A stretch of DNA of 6,773 bases from Burkholderiaceae bacterium (GCA_023253905.1 JALREG010000128.1:1-6773), one strand, 5' to 3'; positions 1 through 6,773 are shown, counted from the first letter of the stretch. Notes: a model not told the origin generated them from the sequence alone. A program made the numbers and translations.

Positions 1-1
1 A

Positions 2-1888
2 GCAACCGACAAGGTGATGACGATTCTCTACGCGCTTGGCTGGACGCAGCACACGGTGGGCTCGCAGAACATCCGCACCATGGCCATGATCCAGCTGCTG
101 CTGGGCAACATGGGGCGGCCGGGCGGCGGGGTGAACGCGCTCCGGGGCCACGCCAATGTGCAGGGCATTACCGACATGTGCGCGCTGCCCGAGAACCTGT
201 CGGGCTACATGAACGCGCCCACCGACTCGGACGATACCCGGGTGAAATACCTGGCGGCGCGTACCGGTAAGGCAATCCGCCCCAACCAGATGGCGTTCAC
301 GCAGAATTTCCCCAAGTGGCACACCAGCCTGATGAAGGCCTACTACGGTAACGCCGCCACCAAGGAAAACGACTTCGCCTACGACTGGGTGCCCAAGCGC
401 GATGGCGCCTACGACGTACTCGCCATGTTCGAGCTCATGCATCAGGGCAAGATGAATGGCTTCCTCTGCCAGGGCTTTAACCCGCTCGCAGCGGTGCCCA
501 ACAAGAAGAAGCTCTCGGCGGGTCTGGCCAAGCTCAAGTACATGGTGGTGTTTGATCCGCTTGAGACCGAAACCAGCGAGTTCTGGAAGAACTTCGGGCC
601 GCTCAATGATGTGGATCCCACCAAGATCCGCACCGAGGTGTTCCGGCTGCCCACCAGCTGCTTTGCCGAAGAAACCGGCACCTTCACCAACTCGAGCCGG
701 GTGATCAGCTGGAAGGAGAAGGCGGTTGATCCGCCTGGGCAGTCCAAGGCCGACTCCGAGATCATCTCGCGGCTCTTCATGAAGCTGCGTGAGCTCTATG
801 CCAAGGATGGCGGCAAGCTTCCCGAGCCGATCGCAGCGCTCACCTGGAACTACTCCAACCCATCGGCTCCGGCGCCGGATGAGGTGCTGCGCGAGATCAA
901 CGGCCGGGCGCTCGTGAATCTGCTCGCACCGCCCGATCCCAAAAATCCGGATGCACCGCGTGCCGTTCAGGTGGCCGCCGGCACCCAGCTTGCAGGATTC
1001 GCGCTGCTGCGTGACGATGGCAGCACGGCCTGCGGCAACTGGATCTACTGCGGATCATTCGGTCCCACCGGCAACCTCACGCAGCGGCGCGACACGAGCG
1101 ATCCCTCCGGGCTTGGCGTGTTCCCGGGCTGGGGATTCTCGTGGCCTGCCAACCGCCGGATCCTCTATAACCGCGCGAGTGCCGATGCGCAGGGTAAGCC
1201 CTGGGATCCGTCGCGCAAGTACCTTGCGTGGAATGGCACCTGGGCGGGCGGAGCTGACGTGCCGGATATCCGGCCCGATGCCGCGCCCGAGCAGAACGTC
1301 GGTCCCTTCATCATGAACCCCGAGGGCGTCGCGCGCTTCTACGCGGTTGCCATGAGTGAGGGCCCGTTCCCAGAGCACTACGAGCCCTTCGAAACCCCGG
1401 TGGGCGTGAACCTGATGTGCCCGACCAACCCCAAGGCGGTCAGCAATCCCGCCGCCCGGGTCTACAAGGGCGACCTCGAGGCGTTCGGCAAGAAAGAGGA
1501 GTTCCCCTACGCCGCGACCACCTACCGGCTCACCGAGCATCTGCACTTCTGGACCAAACACTCGCGCAGCAACGCCATCACGCAGCCCGCGCCGTTTGTC
1601 GAGATCGGTGAAGAACTCGCCCGGGAGAAAGGCATCAAGCAGGGTGATCGCGTGAAGGTGAAGTCCAATCGCGGCGAAGTGTTTGCGGCCTGCGTGGTCA
1701 CCAAACGCATGAAAGCGATGGAGGTCAACGGCAAGAAGGTTCATCACGTCGGCATCCCCATTCACTGGGGCTTCAAGGGCGTCACGCAGAACGGCTATCT
1801 GGCCAATGCGCTCACGCCTTTCGTCGGCGACGCCAACTCCCAGACGCCGGAATACAAGGCGTTCCTGGTCAACATCGAGAAGGCATGA
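2..1888 (+). CDS. fdnG: Formate dehydrogenase-N/O alpha (catalytic) subunit, 3' part; 5' end missing
   Basis: This is the catalytic subunit of the membrane-bound respiratory formate dehydrogenase (FdnG/FdoG family), which oxidises formate to CO2 at a bis-MGD molybdenum or tungsten centre, normally on the periplasmic side after Tat export. The reading frame is open from base 2, so about 628 C-terminal residues are present out of roughly 1015 in the E. coli enzyme. Seen: ALGWTQHTVG, LLLGNMGRPGGGVNALRG and NVQG at the start, the cofactor-domain stretch VVFDPLETETSEFW, FAEETGTFTNSSR, then a C-terminal molybdopterin-dinucleotide-binding domain (about fragment residues 500-625) with IPIHWGFKG and a family-typical end around VGDANSQTPEYKAFLVNIEK. 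The signal peptide, N-terminal [4Fe-4S] site and the Sec/Cys active-site residue lie upstream and cannot be judged. GTG at 14 and ATG at 17 are internal codons, not the start. No in-frame stop or frameshift occurs before TGA 1886-1888. Confidence 0.96.
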   Translation, partial: ATDKVMTILYALGWTQHTVGSQNIRTMAMIQLLLGNMGRPGGGVNALRGHANVQGITDMCALPENLSGYMNAPTDSDDTRVKYLAARTGKAIRPNQMAFTQNFPKWHTSLMKAYYGNAATKENDFAYDWVPKRDGAYDVLAMFELMHQGKMNGFLCQGFNPLAAVPNKKKLSAGLAKLKYMVVFDPLETETSEFWKNFGPLNDVDPTKIRTEVFRLPTSCFAEETGTFTNSSRVISWKEKAVDPPGQSKADSEIISRLFMKLRELYAKDGGKLPEPIAALTWNYSNPSAPAPDEVLREINGRALVNLLAPPDPKNPDAPRAVQVAAGTQLAGFALLRDDGSTACGNWIYCGSFGPTGNLTQRRDTSDPSGLGVFPGWGFSWPANRRILYNRASADAQGKPWDPSRKYLAWNGTWAGGADVPDIRPDAAPEQNVGPFIMNPEGVARFYAVAMSEGPFPEHYEPFETPVGVNLMCPTNPKAVSNPAARVYKGDLEAFGKKEEFPYAATTYRLTEHLHFWTKHSRSNAITQPAPFVEIGEELAREKGIKQGDRVKVKSNRGEVFAACVVTKRMKAMEVNGKKVHHVGIPIHWGFKGVTQNGYLANALTPFVGDANSQTPEYKAFLVNIEKA

Positions 1889-1892
1889 GGAG
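1887..1892 (+). promoter_or_regulatory. Ribosome binding site of fdxH
   Basis: GAGGAG lies 7 nt before the ATG at 1900 and overlaps the stop codon of the alpha-subunit gene. It is a good Shine-Dalgarno match and fixes the beta-subunit start. Confidence 0.75.
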
Positions 1893-1899
1893 CTAAGCC

Positions 1900-2772
1900 A
1901 TGGCCAGTCTTCAATCCCTGGACGTCGTGGCCCGATCGGCCACAACCCTGCCCACCCCCCAGGTGCGGCAGGCCATCCCGCAAATCGCCAAGCTCATCGA
2001 CGAGTCCAAGTGCATCGGCTGCAAGGCCTGCCAGGTCGCGTGCATGAACTGGAACGATCTGCGCGATGAAGTCGGTGAAACCGTGGGCGTGTACGACAAC
2101 CCGTCTGACCTCACGCCCAGCTCCTGGACGGTAATGAAGTTCTACGAGGTCGAGCCCAAGGCGGGGTCGCTCGAGTGGCTGATCCGAAAGGACGGCTGCA
2201 TGCACTGCGAGGATCCGGGCTGCCTCAAGGCCTGTCCCTCGCCGGGCGCGATCGTCAAGTACGCCAACGGCATCGTCGACTTCATCTCGGAAAACTGCGT
2301 GGGCTGCGGCTACTGCGTGAAGGGCTGCCCGTTTGATGTGCCGCGCATCAGCCAGAAGGACAACAAGGCTTACAAATGCACGCTCTGCTCCGATCGCGTC
2401 AGCGTCGGTCTCGAGCCTGCCTGCGTAAAAACCTGTCCGACCGGCGCCATTTCGTTCGGTACCAAAGACGACATGGTGAGCTACGGCGAAAAGCGTGCGG
2501 GCGAGCTGAAGGAGCGGGGCTTCCAGAATGCGGGACTCTACAATCCAGCGGGTGTGGGCGGCACTCATGTGATGTATGTGCTCAAGCACGCCGACAAGCC
2601 GCATCTTGAGGAGCTTCCTGCCAATCCGCGCATCGATCCGATGGTGTCGCTCTGGAAGGGTCTCGCCAAGCCACTCGCGGTCGCCGGCATGATTGGCGCC
2701 ATGGTGGCCGGCTTCTTCCACTACATGAAGGTCGGTCCGGTCGAAGATAAGGCTGAGAAGGAGGAAGCGTGA
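1900..2772 (+). CDS. fdxH: Formate dehydrogenase beta subunit, four [4Fe-4S] clusters
   Basis: This is the electron-transfer subunit (FdxH, also called FdnH/FdoH), carrying electrons from the molybdenum subunit to the cytochrome b subunit. It has 290 residues, against about 294 in E. coli. Sixteen cysteines in four ferredoxin-type groups are visible: C38/C41/C44/C48 ([11 protein letters not shown]), C100/C103/C108/C112 ([13 protein letters not shown]), C133/C136/C139/C143 ([11 protein letters not shown]) and C160/C163/C175/C179 (CTLC then CVKTC). This is the full set for four [4Fe-4S] clusters. A single hydrophobic helix at about residues 255-276 (from LAKPLAVAG to FFHYM) fits the C-terminal membrane anchor of the family, and a short charged tail follows. 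There is no signal peptide, consistent with co-export with the alpha subunit. The start is set by the upstream GAGGAG, the gene lies 11 nt after fdnG, and its stop overlaps the next start. Confidence 0.97.
   Translation: MASLQSLDVVARSATTLPTPQVRQAIPQIAKLIDESKCIGCKACQVACMNWNDLRDEVGETVGVYDNPSDLTPSSWTVMKFYEVEPKAGSLEWLIRKDGCMHCEDPGCLKACPSPGAIVKYANGIVDFISENCVGCGYCVKGCPFDVPRISQKDNKAYKCTLCSDRVSVGLEPACVKTCPTGAISFGTKDDMVSYGEKRAGELKERGFQNAGLYNPAGVGGTHVMYVLKHADKPHLEELPANPRIDPMVSLWKGLAKPLAVAGMIGAMVAGFFHYMKVGPVEDKAEKEEA
2758..2764 (+). promoter_or_regulatory. Ribosome binding site of fdnI
   Basis: AAGGAGG is a near-perfect Shine-Dalgarno sequence inside the end of fdxH. Its 7-nt spacing to ATG 2772 favours that codon over the adjacent GTG at 2769, which is only 4 nt away. 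Confidence 0.75.
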
Positions 2773-3392
2773 TGAACAGGCTCCTGCAACGCTACAAGGA
2801 CGGCGATCGGATGAACCATTGGTTCATCGCGCTCATGTTCGTGCTCGCCGCGCTTTCGGGTCTCGCTTTCTTCCATCCGTCCATGTTCTTTTTCTCGAAC
2901 CTCTTCGGCGGCGGCAGCTGGACCCGGATCCTGCATCCGGTTCTGGGTCTGCTGATGGTGATCGGTTTTCTGGTGCTGTTCATCCGGCTCTGGAAAGACA
3001 ACCTGATCACCGCCGCCGATCGGGAGTGGGCCAAGCACATGGGCAAGATGCTGAGCGGCGATAAATCGGGGCTCCCGCCGGTGGGCAAATACAACTACGC
3101 GCAGAAGCTCACCTTCTGGGTGATGGCGGTCTCGCTGGTTGTGCTGCTCGTCACCGGCGTGATGTTCTGGCGGCCGTGGTTTGCGCCCTACTTCTCGGTG
3201 GAAGCCATGCGTGCGGCGGTGCTGTTTCACTCCATCTCCGCCGTGGTGCTGATCCTCAGCACCATCATGCACGTCTATGCGGCGATCTGGGTGAAGGGGA
3301 CCATCCGTGCCATGACCCGCGGCACCGTCACCGAGAGCTGGGCGAAGGCCAACCACCCGCTTTGGCATCAGGAGGTCACCAAGGGCCGCTAA
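2772..3392 (+). CDS. fdnI: Formate dehydrogenase gamma subunit, di-heme cytochrome b556
   Basis: This is the membrane cytochrome b of the FDH-N/FDH-O complex (FdnI/FdoI). It takes electrons from the beta subunit and reduces quinone near the cytoplasmic face. It has 206 residues, against 211-217 in E. coli. Four membrane helices are visible at about residues 17-35, 53-72, 114-133 and 148-173. The four histidines H16 (MNHW), H55 (LHPVLG), H153 (LFHS) and H167 (MHVYAAIW) match the heme ligands H18, H57, H155 and H169 of E. coli FdnI, with a constant offset of two, so both b hemes should be ligated. The start is ATG 2772, chosen for the AAGGAGG spacing. It shares one base with the fdxH stop (TGATG), implying translational coupling. 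A start at GTG 2769 would add only one residue. Confidence 0.96.
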   Translation: MNRLLQRYKDGDRMNHWFIALMFVLAALSGLAFFHPSMFFFSNLFGGGSWTRILHPVLGLLMVIGFLVLFIRLWKDNLITAADREWAKHMGKMLSGDKSGLPPVGKYNYAQKLTFWVMAVSLVVLLVTGVMFWRPWFAPYFSVEAMRAAVLFHSISAVVLILSTIMHVYAAIWVKGTIRAMTRGTVTESWAKANHPLWHQEVTKGR

Positions 3393-3414
3393 GCCCCTGG
3401 TTGAGCATCACCCG

Positions 3415-4506
3415 ATGGGAGTCACAGCCACCGTACGGGTGATGTCGCCCGAAGAAATCGCCGCCCGCTCGGGTGGCGAGACGCCCTATCTGCTCTGGCC
3501 GGAGCGCGGTACGCATTTCGCCGAGCGTGAGATGCGGCTGCGCCAACTGGCCGCCAATCACCCCATGCGTGAGTTTCTGCTGTTCGCAGCCGATCTCGCG
3601 AGTGCGCAGCAGGCACAGCTGGCCGCCTGCCCGGTTGTGGCTTTACCCGATCATGAAGCGCTTGATCGCGCAGCAAGCCGGCTCGCGCCGCCGCTTGCCG
3701 CGATCGATTTTCCGCGCGATCCGGCCTGGCGAAGCGAACTCCGTGCACTGCTCGCACGGCTGCCCGACTCGCTTCCTGCCGCAGCCCGCGACACGATCGG
3801 GCGGGTTGCCCGCGCCGAAGACTCGTGGCTGGAGGCGCAGGCCGACTGCCTGCTTGCGGGCGTCACGCGCGGCCTGGATCTGGCAGCCGCCCCGCTGGTG
3901 GCGGCCGGGCTACAGGTGTATTTCACGCATCTGCTGCTATCGGTCCAGGCGAGCGCAATCGGCCGCGGCCAGCCCTTTGGCCGCATCGAAGACGAAACCG
4001 TCTGCCCGGCCTGCGCGAGTAAACCGGTGGCTAGCGTCACCCGTAACGCTGGCGATCTGCTGGGCCAGCGCTACCTCGGGTGCTCGCTCTGCGGACTGCA
4101 GTGGCACATGGTGCGGATCAAATGCGCGCACTGTCTGTCCACGCAGGGCATCACCTATCAATCATTGCAGCGCGCGGCCGACGAGCCCGACACCGAGGCG
4201 GCAGCCTCGGCGGTCGCGCAGGCCGAGGTCTGCGACAGCTGCGGCCACTATCTCAAGATCTTCCACTCTGATCGCGACCCGCATGTCGATGCGACGGCCG
4301 ACGACCTCGCCACCGTCACACTCGATTTGCTGGTTTCAGAGTCGGGGGCACGCCGCCACGGCGTCAATCTGATGTTGCTCTTCGGTGAGCCCGATCGTCA
4401 GACCGACGACAGCGCAGACGGCGCGGCAGAGGGTCACCCGCACACGCGCGCCGAGATATCGGCCGCGGTGCGACCGCCCGATCCCCCCGACCCGGGTCCG
4501 CGCTGA
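3415..4506 (+). CDS. fdhE: Formate dehydrogenase maturation protein FdhE
   Basis: FdhE is a cytoplasmic accessory protein required for activity of respiratory formate dehydrogenases; in E. coli it binds the catalytic subunit and a metal through cysteine pairs. Seen here: four CXXC motifs at C197/C200 (CPAC), C223/C226 (CSLC), C237/C240 (CAHC) and C273/C276 (CDSC), the rubredoxin-like zinc-ribbon pattern of the family, preceded by a helical, Ala/Leu-rich N-terminal half. The segment DDLATVTLDLLVSESG (residues 296-311) is the usual C-terminal family block. At 363 residues it is longer than E. coli FdhE (309), partly from a low-complexity tail of about 36 residues rich in Pro, Asp and Ala (328-363). 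The start is uncertain: ATG 3415 has only a weak TTGAG upstream, and ATG 3442 (residue 10) is an alternative. The gap to fdnI is 22 nt with no terminator. The stop overlaps the selA start by one base. Confidence 0.93.
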   Translation: MGVTATVRVMSPEEIAARSGGETPYLLWPERGTHFAEREMRLRQLAANHPMREFLLFAADLASAQQAQLAACPVVALPDHEALDRAASRLAPPLAAIDFPRDPAWRSELRALLARLPDSLPAAARDTIGRVARAEDSWLEAQADCLLAGVTRGLDLAAAPLVAAGLQVYFTHLLLSVQASAIGRGQPFGRIEDETVCPACASKPVASVTRNAGDLLGQRYLGCSLCGLQWHMVRIKCAHCLSTQGITYQSLQRAADEPDTEAAASAVAQAEVCDSCGHYLKIFHSDRDPHVDATADDLATVTLDLLVSESGARRHGVNLMLLFGEPDRQTDDSADGAAEGHPHTRAEISAAVRPPDPPDPGPR

Positions 4507-5948
4507 TGGACCGGCCCGCGCAATCCGTCGTCGACGGTTCGAAGGCCAGACCAAAAGACCTTCCCTCCATTGACCGACTGCTGCGCGCGCCCGCGGGCGT
4601 AGCGCTCGTGTCTGAGCATGGCCACACGCTGGTGACGGCCGAGGCCCGTGCGCTTCTGGAGACGCTCCGTGAGCGTGCCCTTGACGGCACGCTGCCCATC
4701 GCCGAGGTGAGCGTGGATTCGCTCATCAGGCAGCTTCGCGCCCGCGTGAGCGCGCAACTCGCTCCGCGTATGCGTCGCGTGATCAACCTCACCGGCACGG
4801 TGATTCATACGAATCTCGGCCGTGCAATTCTCGCACCCGAGGCGCTCGCCCATCTCGCCGCGATGATGGCAGGGCCGAACAACCTCGAATATGACCTCGC
4901 CTCGGGCGGACGCGGCGATCGCGACGCCATCGTGGAGGAGTTGCTCTGCACGATCACTGGCGCGCAGGCCGCCACCCTCGTCAACAACAACGCGGCGGCC
5001 GTGGTGCTCACGCTCGCTGCCTTTGCGCGCGGCCGCGAAGTAATCGTTTCGCGCGGCGAACTGGTCGAGATCGGCGGGGCTTTCCGAATGCCTGATGTGA
5101 TGGCAAGCGCTGGCGCGAAGATGGTTGAGGTCGGCACCACCAACCGCACGCATCTGCGCGACTATGAAGCGGCCATCGGCCCACGCACCGCGCTGCTCAT
5201 GAAGGTGCACACCAGCAACTATGCAATCCAGGGCTTTTCTGCCAGCGTCGATGAGCGTGAGCTGGCTTCGCTCGCGCATGCGCGCGGCCTCTCGGTGGCC
5301 ACTGATCTGGGCAGTGGATCGCTGGTGGACCTCGCGCGCTGGGGGCTGCCTCGCGAACCGCTCCCCCAGGAGAAACTCGCTGCGGGCTGCGATGTGGTCA
5401 CCTTCAGTGGCGACAAGCTTCTGGGCGGTCCGCAGGCGGGGCTTATCGTTGGTTCGCGTGAGGCGATTGCCCGCATCCGTCGACATCCCATGAAGCGCGC
5501 GTTTCGCATGAGCAAACTTCCGCTCGCCGCGCTCGAGGCCACGCTGCGACTCTATCTGCGTCCCGAACGTCTCGAGCAGGATCTGCCAACGCTCAGGCTC
5601 CTTACGCGGCCGCTCGATGCGATTCGCGGCTGCGCCGAGCGGCTTCTGCCAGCGCTTGCCGAGGCGGTCGGACCACGGTTCACGGTTCGGACCTGCGAGC
5701 TTCTCGGACAGATCGGATCGGGGTCGCTACCAGTGGAGAGCCTCCGCTCGGCAGGGCTTGCGATCGCGCCGGTCCAGAAGCGGGGCGCGGGGCGAGCGCT
5801 TGAATCGCTTGAGCAGGCCCTGCGCGCGCTCAATCGCCCGGTGATCGGCCGGATCGCCGAGCAGCAACTGCTCCTCGATTGCCGCTGTCTTGAAGATGAA
5901 ACCGAGCTCGGGTCACAGCTGCCCGAGCTCGCCCGGCTCCTGTCGTGA
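4506..5948 (+). CDS. selA: L-seryl-tRNA(Sec) selenium transferase (selenocysteine synthase)
   Basis: SelA is a cytoplasmic PLP enzyme that converts Ser-tRNA(Sec) to Sec-tRNA(Sec) using selenophosphate. It has 480 residues, against 463 in E. coli. Seen: a short N-terminal domain (about 1-85, starting SIDRLLRAPAG at 21), the family block RVINLTGTVIHTNLGRA (91-107), VNNNAAAV (159-166), VGTTNRTHL (209-217), HTSNY (235-239), the DLGSGSL block (267-273) and the PLP-lysine motif VTFSGDKLLGGPQAG, with K304 the counterpart of E. coli K295. All the core motifs look intact. The start ATG 4506 shares one base with the fdhE stop (TGATG), and no Shine-Dalgarno is visible in the C-rich upstream bases, so expression probably depends on coupling to fdhE. 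A GTG start of selB overlaps its last codons. Placement behind FDH genes fits a role in making a Sec-containing FdnG. Confidence 0.97.
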   Translation: MDRPAQSVVDGSKARPKDLPSIDRLLRAPAGVALVSEHGHTLVTAEARALLETLRERALDGTLPIAEVSVDSLIRQLRARVSAQLAPRMRRVINLTGTVIHTNLGRAILAPEALAHLAAMMAGPNNLEYDLASGGRGDRDAIVEELLCTITGAQAATLVNNNAAAVVLTLAAFARGREVIVSRGELVEIGGAFRMPDVMASAGAKMVEVGTTNRTHLRDYEAAIGPRTALLMKVHTSNYAIQGFSASVDERELASLAHARGLSVATDLGSGSLVDLARWGLPREPLPQEKLAAGCDVVTFSGDKLLGGPQAGLIVGSREAIARIRRHPMKRAFRMSKLPLAALEATLRLYLRPERLEQDLPTLRLLTRPLDAIRGCAERLLPALAEAVGPRFTVRTCELLGQIGSGSLPVESLRSAGLAIAPVQKRGAGRALESLEQALRALNRPVIGRIAEQQLLLDCRCLEDETELGSQLPELARLLS

Positions 5949-6661
5949 TCATCGGCACTGCGGGTCATATCGACCACGGCAAGACCACGCTGGTGCGCGC
6001 GCTCACTGGTGTCGATACCGATCGGCTGCCCGAAGAAAAGCGTCGCGGCATCAGCATCGAGCTGGGCTATGCGTTTCTCGATGCGCCCGGCGGCACGCGC
6101 CTGGGCTTCATCGACGTACCGGGCCACGAGCGTCTGGTTCACACCATGCTGAGCGGCGCCACGGGGATGGATCATGCGCTCATGCTGGTGGCCGCCGACG
6201 ATGGCGTGATGCCGCAGACGCGCGAACACTTTGCCATTCTTGAACTGCTCGCAGTGCCCGCAGCAAGCTTCGTGATCACCAAGACCGATCGCGCCGAGCC
6301 GCCGCAGCTCGAGCGCGTACGCGAACAACTCGCAGCGCTTGCAGCGGGCACCCGCTTTGCCGAGGCACCGATTTTTCAGGTGAGCGCGCAAACCGGTGAG
6401 GGGGTCGCGGCACTTCGCGATGCGCTCCTTGCACGCGCCGAGCATGCCTCACGCGAAGCGACCGCTCAGCAAGGCTTTCGGATTGCAATCGACCGCGTCT
6501 TTGTGGTCGAGGGTACTGGCACGGTGGTAACGGGTACCGTCCATGCGGGGCAGGTGCGGGCGGGCGACGAACTGGTCGGCGTACCCGGCGGGGGGCTCAT
6601 GCTTCGGGCCCGGGTCCGGAGTGTTCACGCGCAAACCCGCGCGGTTCTCTCTGCCCCGTAA
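5945..6661 (+). CDS. selB: Selenocysteine-specific elongation factor SelB, N-terminal part; interrupted at a junction
   Basis: SelB is a GTPase that brings Sec-tRNA(Sec) to UGA codons marked by a SECIS hairpin. Seen: G1 GHIDHGKT (7-14), switch I/G2 region GISIELGYA (35-43), G3 DVPGH (57-61), G4 TKTD (112-115, the TKxD form seen in SelB) and G5 around SAQTGEG (147-153). Domain II then begins (FRIAIDRVFVVEGTGTVVTGT, about 178-198) and runs to RVRSVHAQTR (223-232). The start is GTG 5945, overlapping the selA stop by 4 nt (GTGA); an equivalent start at E. coli-like MIIxTAGH supports it, and no Shine-Dalgarno is visible. Only about 232-238 residues are present of some 610-640, so domains III and the C-terminal winged-helix SECIS-binding domain are missing. 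The TAA at 6659-6661 falls at an abrupt composition change and is probably not the gene's real end. Authentic selB sequence likely ends between about 6640 and 6658. Confidence 0.93.
   Translation: MIIGTAGHIDHGKTTLVRALTGVDTDRLPEEKRRGISIELGYAFLDAPGGTRLGFIDVPGHERLVHTMLSGATGMDHALMLVAADDGVMPQTREHFAILELLAVPAASFVITKTDRAEPPQLERVREQLAALAAGTRFAEAPIFQVSAQTGEGVAALRDALLARAEHASREATAQQGFRIAIDRVFVVEGTGTVVTGTVHAGQVRAGDELVGVPGGGLMLRARVRSVHAQTRAVLSAP
6640..6660. other. Probable chimeric junction between two unrelated genomes
   Basis: Recognisable SelB sequence on the plus strand runs at least to HAQTR (ending at 6640), and recognisable RsmI sequence on the minus strand reaches GAER (6646-6657). The exact join therefore lies in or beside this interval. 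Base composition changes sharply here, from GC-rich coding sequence to about 34% G+C (38 of 113 bases from 6661 to the end). No transposon end, terminal repeat or att-like duplication was seen. Confidence 0.8.
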
Positions 6662-6773
6662 TGCTCCTTAAATTCCTCAAGTGCTTTTACCAATCTGAAA
6701 GGCGATTCATAAAATATCATCGTCCTGCTTTCTTCTTTCAATGAAAGTAATTTTGTTTGCCTTCCTTTTTTCT
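6643..6773 (-). CDS. rsmI: RsmI internal fragment (16S rRNA C1402 2'-O-ribose methyltransferase), low-GC Bacteroidota-like
   Basis: Read on the minus strand from base 6771, this tail is open for 43 recognisable residues. It begins KKGRQTK, contains TMIFYESPFRLVKALEEF (the RsmI hallmark (T)xIFYESPxRL) and continues HYGAER just before the join. RsmI methylates the 2'-OH of C1402 in 16S rRNA using SAM. The fragment corresponds to the middle of the ~230-290-residue protein; its true N-terminus lies beyond the window end and its C-terminus is lost at the junction, where the frame runs into GC-rich selB bases and reaches TGA at 6625-6627. The KKGRQTxL and YGAER wording and the A/T-rich codons (AAA, AGA, TTA, ATA) resemble Bacteroidota and differ entirely from the operon. 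RsmI is a core gene, so a second genome is the simplest source. Identity rests on motif recall; the taxonomic call is weaker than the family call. Confidence 0.85.

Noticed and set aside
2..1888. In-frame UGA/Sec codon or SECIS element within the visible part of fdnG
   Set aside because: The frame has no internal TGA, and the known Sec position of the family lies upstream of the window.
1055..2721. Two long minus-strand open frames (1055-1945 and 1795-2721) opposite fdnG and fdxH
   Set aside because: They are antisense shadows of well-supported genes, with no recognisable motifs and no plausible ribosome sites noted.
4434..5486. Long minus-strand open frame (350 codons) opposite selA
   Set aside because: It lies wholly against selA, whose motifs are intact, and its Arg/His/Ala-rich translation matches no family I recognise. 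Long antisense frames are expected in GC-rich coding DNA.
6659..6661. TAA as the natural stop of a short, GTPase-only SelB
   Set aside because: The stop sits exactly at the composition break and domain II is cut mid-fold. Without the C-terminal SECIS-binding domain the protein would not do SelB's job.
6643..6773. The AT-rich tail as a terminator, regulatory region or insertion-sequence end
   Set aside because: No GC-rich stem plus T-run and no inverted-repeat end was seen, and the minus strand reads as a continuous RsmI coding segment, which explains the sequence better.
6643..6773. The rsmI fragment as a horizontally acquired gene in the operon's host
   Set aside because: It is a fragment of a universal housekeeping gene at the very sequence end, with no mobile-element signs. 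A chimeric join is the simpler account.
1..6773. tRNA-Sec (selC), CRISPR arrays, tandem repeats or mobile genes
   Set aside because: None was recognised on reading either strand. selC may lie past the missing 3' part of selB.

Overview
The window is almost entirely one co-directional, tightly packed plus-strand operon from a high-GC (roughly two-thirds G+C by eye) bacterium. It encodes a membrane-bound respiratory formate dehydrogenase of the FDH-N/FDH-O type together with its maturation factors. The order is fdnG (3' part only) - fdxH/fdnH - fdnI - fdhE - selA - selB (5' part only). Gene content, sequence style and GC point to a proteobacterium, most likely a betaproteobacterium (Burkholderiales-like). 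That placement is an inference from pattern and was not searched.

Layout: bases 2-1888 are the C-terminal ~628 residues of the molybdopterin catalytic subunit. Bases 1900-2772 are the four-cluster [4Fe-4S] electron-transfer subunit with one C-terminal membrane helix. Bases 2772-3392 are the four-helix di-heme cytochrome b subunit with all four expected heme histidines. Bases 3415-4506 are FdhE, a four-CXXC maturation protein. Bases 4506-5948 are selenocysteine synthase SelA, and 5945 to about 6640 are the GTPase domain and start of domain II of the selenocysteine elongation factor SelB. Junctions are 11 nt, 1-nt overlap, 22 nt, 1-nt overlap and 4-nt overlap. There is no gene-free stretch above 25 nt within the operon, and no promoter or terminator was seen.

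How they work together: the alpha subunit oxidises formate, electrons pass through the Fe-S clusters of the beta subunit to the hemes of the gamma subunit and then to quinone, while FdhE is needed to make the enzyme active. SelA makes Sec-tRNA and SelB delivers it to UGA codons. Their linkage to the FDH genes suggests that the missing N-terminal part of FdnG has an in-frame UGA/Sec codon, but that codon, any SECIS hairpin, the Tat signal peptide and selC are all outside the window.

The one real anomaly is at the 3' end. From about 6640-6660 SelB homology stops and composition drops to about 34% G+C (6661-6773). Read on the minus strand, this tail encodes an internal fragment of RsmI (16S rRNA C1402 2'-O-ribose methyltransferase) of a low-GC, Bacteroidota-like kind. 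Two unrelated housekeeping fragments joined head-on at a sharp composition break, at the very end of the sequence, look like a chimeric assembly or clone join rather than biology. I found no previously undescribed system here.
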